Positions 18,563 through 30,925 of a stretch of 64,000 nucleotides of DNA are shown here, one piece after another (position 1 is the stretch's first letter; each line of letters begins with the position of its first letter). A program made the translations under genes and the position numbers. Source of the DNA: Arsenicicoccus cauae (GTDB lineage: Bacteria > Actinomycetota > Actinomycetes > Actinomycetales > Dermatophilaceae); contig NZ_WLVL01000037.1 in NCBI RefSeq assembly GCF_009707125.1, forward strand, positions 62,001 to 126,000. The letters run 5' to 3'. The notes beneath the pieces are model-generated. The model was not told where the DNA came from. It worked only from the letters and a program-made list of their open reading frames with translations, and made no database searches.

Positions 18563-19660
18563 TCAGGCGGGTCCCCCACCCGCGACGACGGCGCCTCGCA
18601 GCACCACGACGGACGGGAACGACAGGATGTCCAGGTCCACGCGCGGGTCCGCGGCATACACGCACAGGTCGGCCTGGGCGCCCTCCTCCAGGCCGGGACG
18701 TCCGAGCCAGCGGCGCGCGCCCCAGGTGATCGCGTCCAGGACGGCGGTGGCCGGCATACCGGCCTGGCGCAGCTCGCGCGCCTCGGACCCCACGAGGCCG
18801 TGGGGCAGCGAGCCGCCGCCGTCGGTGCCGACGTAGATCGGGACGCCGGCCTCCCACGCCTCGCGGACGGTGTCGTGGCGCCGGGCGTACAGGTCGAGCA
18901 TGTGGCGGTGGTAGTCGGGGAACTTCGCCCGGGCCGGCTCGGCGATCTGTGGGAAGGTGGCGATGTTGACCAGGGTCGGCACGATGGCGATGCCCTGACG
19001 AGCGAAGTCGTCCACGACGGCGCCGCGCAGGCCGGTGGCGTGCTCCACGCAGTCGATGCCGGCGGCGGCGAGCTGGGGCAGCACCTCCTCCCCGAAGCAG
19101 TGCGCGGTGACCCGGGCGCCCTCCTCGTGCGCGACGGCGATCGCGGCCGTCACCGCCTCCTGCGGCCAGCAGGGTGCCAGGTCACCGGTCGCGCGGTCGA
19201 TCCAGTCCCCCACGAGCTTGACCCAGCCGTCCCCGCGTCGCGCCTGGGTGCGGACCGCGGCCACGAGACCGTCCGGCTCGACCTCGTCGGCGTAGTTGCG
19301 GATGTACCGCCGGGTGCGGGCGATGTGCCGGCCGGCGCGGACCACCACGGGCAGGTCCTCACGGTCGTCGATCCAGTGGGTGTCCGCGGGCGACCCGGCG
19401 TCGCGGATCAGCAGCGTGCCGGCCGCGCGATCCGCGGTGATCTGCCGCTCGGCGGTCTCGGCGTCGACCGGCCCGTGCTGGCCCAGACCGACGTGGCAGT
19501 GCGCGTCGACCAGCCCGGGGAGCACCCAGCCCCGGACCGTCTGGCACTGCGCCGTCGGCCGGACGAAGGTCACCCGGCCGTCCACCACCCACAGCTCGTC
19601 ACGCACGTCGTCGGGGCCGACCAGGACCGGGCCGGTGAGGTGCAGCGGTGCAATGCTCAT
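18563..19660 (-). CDS. Amidohydrolase family protein
   Basis: Metal-dependent hydrolase of the amidohydrolase superfamily, 365 aa. Visible metal-ligand motifs are LPGLVDAHCHVGLG (HxH after the first strand), GWVKLVGDWID (Lys position), VTAHCFGEE, IDCVEHATGL and VGTDGGGSLPHG (final Asp). The C-terminal strand domain RPGLEEGAQADLCVYAADP is typical of imidazolonepropionase-like members. The ATG at 19660 begins a conserved composite beta-sandwich start. It lies 91 bases upstream of the ROK gene on the same strand. The substrate is unknown. No signal peptide is seen. Confidence 0.88.
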   Translation of the reverse strand: MSIAPLHLTGPVLVGPDDVRDELWVVDGRVTFVRPTAQCQTVRGWVLPGLVDAHCHVGLGQHGPVDAETAERQITADRAAGTLLIRDAGSPADTHWIDDREDLPVVVRAGRHIARTRRYIRNYADEVEPDGLVAAVRTQARRGDGWVKLVGDWIDRATGDLAPCWPQEAVTAAIAVAHEEGARVTAHCFGEEVLPQLAAAGIDCVEHATGLRGAVVDDFARQGIAIVPTLVNIATFPQIAEPARAKFPDYHRHMLDLYARRHDTVREAWEAGVPIYVGTDGGGSLPHGLVGSEARELRQAGMPATAVLDAITWGARRWLGRPGLEEGAQADLCVYAADPRVDLDILSFPSVVVLRGAVVAGGGPA

Positions 19661-19868
19661 GCGGGCGACCCTACCGGGCACGGCCGCCTGGAGCATCGCG
19701 GCCCAGCCACCTGAACACAGTACTGACCTCACCGGGCGTACCGGCGAAGTCGCTGGTCAGATTACGCAGAGACTGCACGCTTCGACCCTCCGAAGTAGTT
19801 GCCGCCCGAGCCGGTAGAGCCCGACACGATGCCCCAACCCCGCTGTCCTCGCCACTGGAACCTGATGA

Positions 19869-19891
19869 GGCCCCGCCACCCAGGTGGGGCC
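19869..19891 (+). other. GC-rich hairpin in the glycosyltransferase leader
   Basis: GGCCCCGCCACC, two bases, then GGTGGGGCC form a near-perfect stem (one bulged CG) about 30 bases before the ATG of the GT2 gene. The 250-base gap 19661-19917 otherwise shows no clear promoter. I tried to fit c-di-GMP-I and ydaO-type riboswitch cores and could not. The hairpin could modulate initiation or be an attenuator. Confidence 0.3.
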
Positions 19892-19917
19892 CAGCCCCCA
19901 CGTGAGAAGCGGTCATC

Positions 19918-21129
19918 ATGTCCCCCACCCTCGCCCCCTGGAGCTCCGAGGTCGACGCCCCCGCCGGCGCGCAGCGCGCCCAGGCGACGGTGGGCGAGCC
20001 CCGCCTCGGTCGTGTCCACGTGCTGATCCCCGCCCACGACGAGGAGGCCGGGATCAGGACGACCCTCCTGGCCCTGCAGGACCAGACCTACCAGCCCCAC
20101 ACCGTGACGGTCATCGCCGACAACTGCTCGGACGCGACCGTGCAGATCGCCCGCGCGATGGGAGTCACGGTCGTGGAGACCGTCGGCAACACGGACAAGA
20201 AGGCCGGCGCCCTCAACCAGGTCCTCGACACCCTCCTGCCGACCCTCGGCGAGGGCGACCTCGTCTTCGTCCAGGACGCCGACTCGGCCCTCGACCCGCA
20301 CTTCCTCGAGAACGCCGCGGGCTTCCTCACCCGGCACGACCACCTCGGGGCCGTCGGGGGGACCTTCCGGGCGCAGCCGGCCGTTCAGCACGAGCGCACC
20401 CGACGCAGCGAGCCGCTCGCGGAGCGGTGGAGCCGCGTCGCGTGGAACGCCAACTCCCGGTTCCTGCAGCACCTCCAGGACAACGAGTACGCTCGCTACG
20501 CCCGGGACGTGCGCCGCCTCGACGGCAAGTGCCTGGTCGTCACGGGCACCGCCGCGATGTTCCGCGCCACGATGCTGCAGGACCTGAGCAGGGCGCGCCT
20601 CGAGGGGCGGCTGCCGCAGGGCGACGGCCGCGGCGGCATCTACGACCCCCGCGTCCTGACCGAGGACAACGAGCTGTCCTTCGCGATAATGCACCTCGGC
20701 TACGAGCTGCTGGCGCCCCCGAACTGCCTGCTGACGACCGAGGCCATGTCCACCTGGCGCGAGCTGTGGCAGCAGCGCCTGAGGTGGAAGCGCGGCGCGG
20801 TCGAGAACTGCGTGCAGTACGGCGTGACGCGCGTGACGCGCCCCTACTGGGGTCGTCAGCTCCTGACGATGCTCGGCGTCGTCATCACCGCCCTGTACCT
20901 CGCCGACGTCGCCCTGACGCTCGCGCTCGGGCACTTCATGCTTCAGCCGATCTGGCTGGGGATCACCGCGATCTTCTGCGTCGAGCGCTTCGTCACGGTG
21001 CGCGACAAGGGACTTCGCCAACAGCTGCTGTCCGCCACGATGTACGAGCTGCCGTTCGACTTCTTCCTCCAGGCGACCCACGCCAAGGCCTATGCAGATG
21101 CCATCGCACGAACCGAAAGGACATGGTGA
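19918..21129 (+). CDS. Family 2 glycosyltransferase, processive polysaccharide-synthase type
   Basis: Likely polymerises an extracellular or surface polysaccharide from a nucleotide sugar. The 403-aa product has VHVLIPAHDEEAGIRTTLLA, IADNCSDAT (first Asp), FVQDADSALDP (DxD-type site), VVTGTAAMFRA, LTEDNELSFAI (ED of the TED motif) and WQQRLRWKRGA (QxxRW). These are the four signatures of processive GT2 enzymes such as cellulose, chitin and PNAG synthases. Two membrane helices lie near the C-terminus (about residues 320-365). There is no N-terminal helix and no PilZ domain. A 65-aa membrane protein and a secreted GH26-like hydrolase follow on the same strand. The product is not identified. Confidence 0.85.
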   Translation: MSPTLAPWSSEVDAPAGAQRAQATVGEPRLGRVHVLIPAHDEEAGIRTTLLALQDQTYQPHTVTVIADNCSDATVQIARAMGVTVVETVGNTDKKAGALNQVLDTLLPTLGEGDLVFVQDADSALDPHFLENAAGFLTRHDHLGAVGGTFRAQPAVQHERTRRSEPLAERWSRVAWNANSRFLQHLQDNEYARYARDVRRLDGKCLVVTGTAAMFRATMLQDLSRARLEGRLPQGDGRGGIYDPRVLTEDNELSFAIMHLGYELLAPPNCLLTTEAMSTWRELWQQRLRWKRGAVENCVQYGVTRVTRPYWGRQLLTMLGVVITALYLADVALTLALGHFMLQPIWLGITAIFCVERFVTVRDKGLRQQLLSATMYELPFDFFLQATHAKAYADAIARTERTW

Positions 21130-21132
21130 CCC

Positions 21133-21330
21133 ATGTACAACAACCCAGCCACCCCCGTCTTCGCCGCCGGTGTCGGCGGAGGTCTGACCTACGCGGGCTT
21201 CGAGAGCCTCTACCTCGCCATGGGAGCCTTCGCGCTCGTGGCGGCCGCGTCGGCCGTCAAGCGCATGGCCCCGGTCTACCGCGGCAGGGCTGCCCGGGCC
21301 CGTGCGGCGATGCTCGACCAGTCCGCCTGA
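21133..21330 (+). CDS. Small single-helix membrane protein linked to GT2 synthase
   Basis: 65 aa, starting three bases after the GT2 stop behind AAAGGA, so it is almost certainly co-translated. Residues 9-45 form a Gly/Ala-rich hydrophobic segment with the motif LTYAGFESLYLAMGAFALV, followed by a basic tail (VKRM, VYRGRAARARAA). The pattern TxxGF-x-helix-positive charges recalls the C-terminal ends of sortase substrates, but there is no LPxTG and no exported domain. I do not recognise the family with confidence. A role as accessory subunit for the adjacent synthase, as small partners serve in cellulose and alginate systems, is inference. Confidence 0.8.
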   Translation: MYNNPATPVFAAGVGGGLTYAGFESLYLAMGAFALVAAASAVKRMAPVYRGRAARARAAMLDQSA

Positions 21331-21385
21331 TCGAGACGGGACACATGACATACGGAGCGTGATGGATGGTGACTGTGCGTAGCAT

Positions 21386-22471
21386 ATGTGCATGGTCACC
21401 GTCCGTCACCCTGCCGCCCCCCGCCGCGCCCTCCTCGCCGCCGTCGCCCTGGCGACGGGAGCCGTCGTGAGCGCACCCGCACTGCTGCCCGGCACCCCGG
21501 AGCCCCAGGCCTCCGCGGCCACCTCCGCGGCGCAGCCGACGGCCGTCACCTCGACCATCCCGCTGGCCTTCGGCGCCTACAGCCAGGGGATGGACCGTGA
21601 CCCCCGCGTGCTCGACCGCACGGCCTCGGCCGTCGGACGACCGATGGCCATCGCTTCCGTCTTTCGCGGACGCGGGGACGACCCCTACTGGCCCTACCCG
21701 AGCGACCGGGCCATGGGTGCGACCCGCACCCTGCTCGTCGCCTGGTCCCTCGAGGACTACGGCAGCTTCGCGTACTGGTCCAGCGGCCGGGGCGACGCCG
21801 TGCTCCGCGCCAAGGCCCGCACCCTGCGGGCCTACGGGCGCCCCGTGGTGCTGCGGCCGTGGGCCGAGATGAACGCTGACTGGGTCGCCCACCAGCCCAC
21901 CACCGGCGCGGCCAAGAGCCGCGGCGGCACCCCGGCCCAGTTCAAGGCCGCCTGGCGCCGCGCGGTCACGATCTTTCGTCAGGAGCGGGCCACCAACGTC
22001 CGCTGGGCCTTCAACCCCACCACCGACACGTATGCCGGGACCACGGACGTCCGCACGATCTATCCCGGCAACGACGTCGTCGACATCCTCGGGCTCGACG
22101 GCTACAACTGGGGCACGACCCGGGCCCGCAACCTCGGGTGGCGCAGTTTCGACGACGTCTATGCGGTGCAGTACCAGCGGCTCGTGGCGCTGGCACCGCG
22201 CAAGCCGGTCTGGATCTGCGAGATCTCGTCCGCCGACCCCGCCTCGGCGGGGGTGTCCAGCGTCGCCGTCAGCGCCCCGCGTGGCCAGAGCAAAGCCGCC
22301 TGGTGGCTGGACGCCTTCGCGCGGATGCGCACGGGCTACCGCAACGTGCAGGCCGTGGTGATCTTTGACGTGGACAAGGAGCGCAACTGGCGCGTCACGA
22401 GCTCGTCCGGCGCCACCGCGGGGCTGCGCTCGGCGGTAGCGACCCCGATCCTCAAGCCGCGCCAGCCCTGA
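21386..22471 (+). CDS. Secreted GH26-like glycoside hydrolase
   Basis: 361 aa with an N-terminal signal peptide (about residues 12-44, Ala-rich, cleavage near QASA) and a (beta/alpha)8 hydrolase domain. VVLRPWAEMNADW supplies the acid/base Glu161 in the place of the GH26 motif RPxHEMN. PVWICEISSADP supplies the nucleophile Glu279. FNPTTD, DILGLDGYNWG and VVIFDVDKERNWR also fit GH26 endo-beta-mannanases and related glucanases. It probably trims or cleaves the polymer made by the upstream GT2. ATG 21386 and ATG 21392 are alternative starts; neither has a good ribosome-binding site. A 20-bp tandem repeat covers the stop codon. Confidence 0.82.
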   Translation: MCMVTVRHPAAPRRALLAAVALATGAVVSAPALLPGTPEPQASAATSAAQPTAVTSTIPLAFGAYSQGMDRDPRVLDRTASAVGRPMAIASVFRGRGDDPYWPYPSDRAMGATRTLLVAWSLEDYGSFAYWSSGRGDAVLRAKARTLRAYGRPVVLRPWAEMNADWVAHQPTTGAAKSRGGTPAQFKAAWRRAVTIFRQERATNVRWAFNPTTDTYAGTTDVRTIYPGNDVVDILGLDGYNWGTTRARNLGWRSFDDVYAVQYQRLVALAPRKPVWICEISSADPASAGVSSVAVSAPRGQSKAAWWLDAFARMRTGYRNVQAVVIFDVDKERNWRVTSSSGATAGLRSAVATPILKPRQP

Positions 22472-22500
22472 GGCCGGGCGGCCAGCCCTGAGGCCGGGCG
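22461..22500. repeat. Perfect 20-bp tandem duplication over a stop codon
   Basis: GCCAGCCCTGAGGCCGGGCG occurs twice head to tail. The first copy encodes the last residues of the GH26-like protein and its TGA; the second copy is untranslated. This looks like replication slippage. With no change to the reading frame, it may be functionally neutral. Confidence 0.9.
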
Positions 22501-22507
22501 GCGGGCG

Positions 22508-24109
<1,602 letters not shown>

Positions 24110-24201
24110 CAGACAAGGCTAACGGGTGACGGGTCGGCTGCCGACCAGGCGACGGCGGCCGAACCTCGGCCCCGGGCCGTATGCCGCCCGCCCGGGGCCC
24201 C

Positions 24202-28408
<4,207 letters not shown>

Positions 28409-28422
28409 CCTGGTGGGGCCGC

Positions 28423-28461
28423 GTTTCGTGACGCGTCGCCAGCGTGTTTCCGCGACGTTAA
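28423..28461 (-). promoter_or_regulatory. Candidate GlnR box upstream of amtB-glnB-glnD
   Basis: On the minus strand the order is TTAAC, six bases, GAAAC, six bases, GCGAC, seven bases, GAAAC. This follows the actinobacterial GlnR consensus gTnAC-n6-GaAAC-n6-gTnAC-n6-GaAAC, with one weak half-site and one extra base in the last spacer. It ends 15 bases before the amtB ATG. A second TTAAC occurs 20 bases upstream, at the stop codon of mug. Confidence 0.55.
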
Positions 28462-28477
28462 CCCGACGACTCCCCGG

Positions 28478-29152
28478 TTAACCTCGGGTTTCGCCGCCCC
28501 AGTGCCCGCCCATCGGCGGCACCAGGCCCGCGTCCGCCCCGGCCGCCCGCAGCGCCAGCCCGATCGAGTCCACCGTGTCGTGGGCGTTGAGCCCGCTGGG
28601 GTTGGGGACGACGTGCACGATCGCCCCGCGCCAGCGCTGCGGCTGTCGTCCGCGCTCGACCTGCCGGACCCCGAAGGCGATGCGGTAGGTCGAGATCCCG
28701 GCGAACGCCACGACCGCAGGACCCCGCTCCCCCACCAGCGTCGCGAGCCGCTCGAGGCCGGCACGCAGCTCGTCCGGGCTCACCTCGTCGGCGCGCGCCG
28801 TGGCCCGGGCGACCAGGTTCGTCATACCGATCCCCCTGTCGCACAGGGCGACCCGGTCGTGGGCCGCCAGCCCCGCGCTCGGGTCGATGACCCGCGGGAC
28901 CAACCCGGCCCGGTGCAGCGCCGGCCAGAACCGGTTGCCCGGCCGGGCGTAGTGCGCGTCCACGGCCCCCGACCACAGGGACGGGTTGATGCCGACGACC
29001 AGGAGGCGCAGGGGGTCCGGCAGCAGGTCGGCGATGGCCCGCCCCCGGGCCAGCTCGAGCTCCGCGGCCGTGGGGCGACGACCGACGACGTATGCCGAGG
29101 AGCCCGCCGCCTCTTGAGGCGACGGGCTCCCGCTCGGGTGCTGCGAGACCAC
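28478..29152 (-). CDS. mug: Mismatch-specific uracil/thymine DNA glycosylase (MUG family)
   Basis: Excises U or T mispaired with G after cytosine deamination. The 224-aa product has the family-2 UDG motifs LLVVGINPSLWSGAVDAHYA (motif 1, catalytic Asn) and VPNPSGLNAHDT (motif 2). Between them are the conserved ARPGNRFWPALHRAGL and GIGMTNLVARATARADE. The GTG at 29152 shares one base with the ftsY stop (TAGTG), so it is the last gene of the ftsY unit. Confidence 0.92.
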   Translation of the reverse strand: MVSQHPSGSPSPQEAAGSSAYVVGRRPTAAELELARGRAIADLLPDPLRLLVVGINPSLWSGAVDAHYARPGNRFWPALHRAGLVPRVIDPSAGLAAHDRVALCDRGIGMTNLVARATARADEVSPDELRAGLERLATLVGERGPAVVAFAGISTYRIAFGVRQVERGRQPQRWRGAIVHVVPNPSGLNAHDTVDSIGLALRAAGADAGLVPPMGGHWGGETRG

Positions 29153-30549
29153 TACTCGACGATCGCATCGACGAAGGCCACCGCGTCGAACGGCGCGAGG
29201 TCGTCCGGGCCCTCGCCCAGGCCGACCAGCTTGACCGGGACGCCGAGGGCGCGCTGGATGGCGACGACGATGCCACCCTTGGCGGTGCCGTCGAGCTTGG
29301 TCAGGGCGATGCCGGTGATGTCGACCTCCTTGGCGAAGGCCTCGGCCTGCTTGAGGCCGTTCTGCCCGGTGGTGGCGTCGAGGACGAGGATGACCTCGTC
29401 GACCTCGGAGGTCTTTTCCACCACCCGCTTGATCTTGCCGAGCTCGTCCATCAGGCCGACCTTGTTGTGCAGGCGACCGGCGGTGTCGAGGATGACGACG
29501 TCGACCTCCTGCTCGATGCCGGCCTTGACGGCGTCGAAGGCCACGGATGCCGGGTCGGCGCCGTCGCGGTGGGAGCGCACGGTGGGCACGCCGACGCGCT
29601 CGCCCCAGGTCTCGAGCTGGTCCGCCGCGGCGGCGCGGAAGGTGTCGGCGGCGCCCAGGATCACGTCGCGGTCCTCGGCGACGAGCACGCGGGCGAGCTT
29701 GCCGACCGTCGTGGTCTTGCCGGTGCCGTTGACGCCGACGACCATGATCACGGCGGGGCGATCACCGCGCCGCGTGGAGGCGATGCGGCGGTCCATCGTG
29801 GGATCGACCAGGGTCAGCAGGTCCTCGCGAAGCCACTCCCGGGCCTCGGCCTCGTCCGTGGTGCCGTCGACCCGCACGTGCGTGCGCAGCGTCTCGACGA
29901 GCTCGGAGGTGGCCTGGACGCCGAGGTCGGAGGCCAGCAGGGTGTCCTCGACCTCCTCCCACGCCTCCTCGTCGAGCCGGCCGCTCGACAGCAGCGTCAG
30001 CAAGGCGCGACCGAAGGCCGTGTTGGACCGGGCGAGGCGGGAGCGCAGCTTGTGCATCCGGCCGCGGGCCGACTCGGGGCGCTCGGTGGAGGGCGCGGGT
30101 GCCGTGGACGCGGCTGCGGCGGACCCGCCGTCGCGGTCCCCGGGGTGAAGCGTGGAGGTGCGGGAGGTCAGCCCCTCGGGGTCCCGGTCCGGCGCGGGCG
30201 CGCCGACCGTCGAGGAGGTCGAGGCCGTCGAGGCCGCCCTGGCCTCGTCGACGAGGCCGGCATCCGTCGCCGACGCGCTGGTGGCGCCCCCGGACCTCGC
30301 GGGGTCGGTCGTGGCGCCGGAATCGCCAGCGGCGTCGGGCTCGCCGGCGTCGCGACGGGGGGCCTTGGGCTCGAGGACGTCCCCCCAGGTCGGGGCGGGG
30401 GCGTCCCGGCGGGACTCGGGCCGGGTCGACGGGGGCGGGGGTGCGTGCCTGGTCCGGCCACCGCGGCCGCGCACGAGGCCGACGACCGCGACGACGGCCA
30501 CGACGAGGATGCCGACGATGAGGAGCAGGTAGTCCTGGAGGGTGTCCAC
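29152..30549 (-). CDS. ftsY: Signal recognition particle receptor FtsY
   Basis: Membrane-docked GTPase that receives SRP-ribosome complexes. The 465-aa product starts with a membrane helix (LLLIVGILVVAVVAVVGLVR, residues 8-27) instead of E. coli's long acidic A domain, as in other actinobacteria. A roughly 130-residue Ser/Thr/Ala/Asp-rich linker and the NG domain follow. G motifs are GVNGTGKTTTVGKLA, ADTFRAAAADQL, ILDTAGRLHNKVGLMDEL and TKLDGTAKGGIVVAIQ. It works with Ffh encoded at 22508-24109. Confidence 0.97.
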   Translation of the reverse strand: MDTLQDYLLLIVGILVVAVVAVVGLVRGRGGRTRHAPPPPSTRPESRRDAPAPTWGDVLEPKAPRRDAGEPDAAGDSGATTDPARSGGATSASATDAGLVDEARAASTASTSSTVGAPAPDRDPEGLTSRTSTLHPGDRDGGSAAAASTAPAPSTERPESARGRMHKLRSRLARSNTAFGRALLTLLSSGRLDEEAWEEVEDTLLASDLGVQATSELVETLRTHVRVDGTTDEAEAREWLREDLLTLVDPTMDRRIASTRRGDRPAVIMVVGVNGTGKTTTVGKLARVLVAEDRDVILGAADTFRAAAADQLETWGERVGVPTVRSHRDGADPASVAFDAVKAGIEQEVDVVILDTAGRLHNKVGLMDELGKIKRVVEKTSEVDEVILVLDATTGQNGLKQAEAFAKEVDITGIALTKLDGTAKGGIVVAIQRALGVPVKLVGLGEGPDDLAPFDAVAFVDAIVE

Positions 30550-30673
30550 GCCGCCATCCTCGCAAAGGTCGGCGCCCGCGACACAACGCGCCGCCCGTCC
30601 GACGTGACGCCGGGCGGGCAGCAGGTGGTGCGCGAGGGAGTCCTGGCGACCCGGGCGGCGGGTCGTGCGCCGA

Positions 30674-30925
30674 TCAGCGGCTGGTGACCTTGTCCCGGGC
30701 TGCGGTCATCGTGTCGGCGACACGCTCCTGCCCCTCGGCGGTCAGCAGGGTGTCGCCCTCCCGGGCGGCGGGGATGGCGACGAGCGCCACCACGACGAGG
30801 GCGAGGGCGAGGGCGAGGAGCATGCCAAGGATGACGACGACCATGGCACCCAGTGTGGCGTGCCCACCTGGGCGCCCGTCCAGGAATCGCTGCATCGCGT
30901 CCGGACTGTGATCAGGCTGCGCCAT
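30674..30925 (-). CDS. Small hypothetical membrane protein
   Basis: 83 aa from the ATG at 30925, overlapping the smc stop by 14 bases. It has a polar N-terminus (MAQPDHSPDAMQRFLDGRPG), one strongly hydrophobic helix (about residues 28-52) and a charged C-terminus (TLLTAEGQERVADTMTAARD). I do not recognise the family. Its position between smc and ftsY on the same strand and the overlap support translation after smc. A start 12 bases upstream (ATG, MLTRMAQ) is possible. Confidence 0.65.
   Translation of the reverse strand: MAQPDHSPDAMQRFLDGRPGGHATLGAMVVVILGMLLALALALVVVALVAIPAAREGDTLLTAEGQERVADTMTAARDKVTSR

Noticed and set aside
19661-19917. Riboswitch (c-di-GMP-I or ydaO/c-di-AMP) upstream of the GT2 gene
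   Set aside because: Only a simple hairpin near the start is convincing; I could not place the conserved cores of either class.
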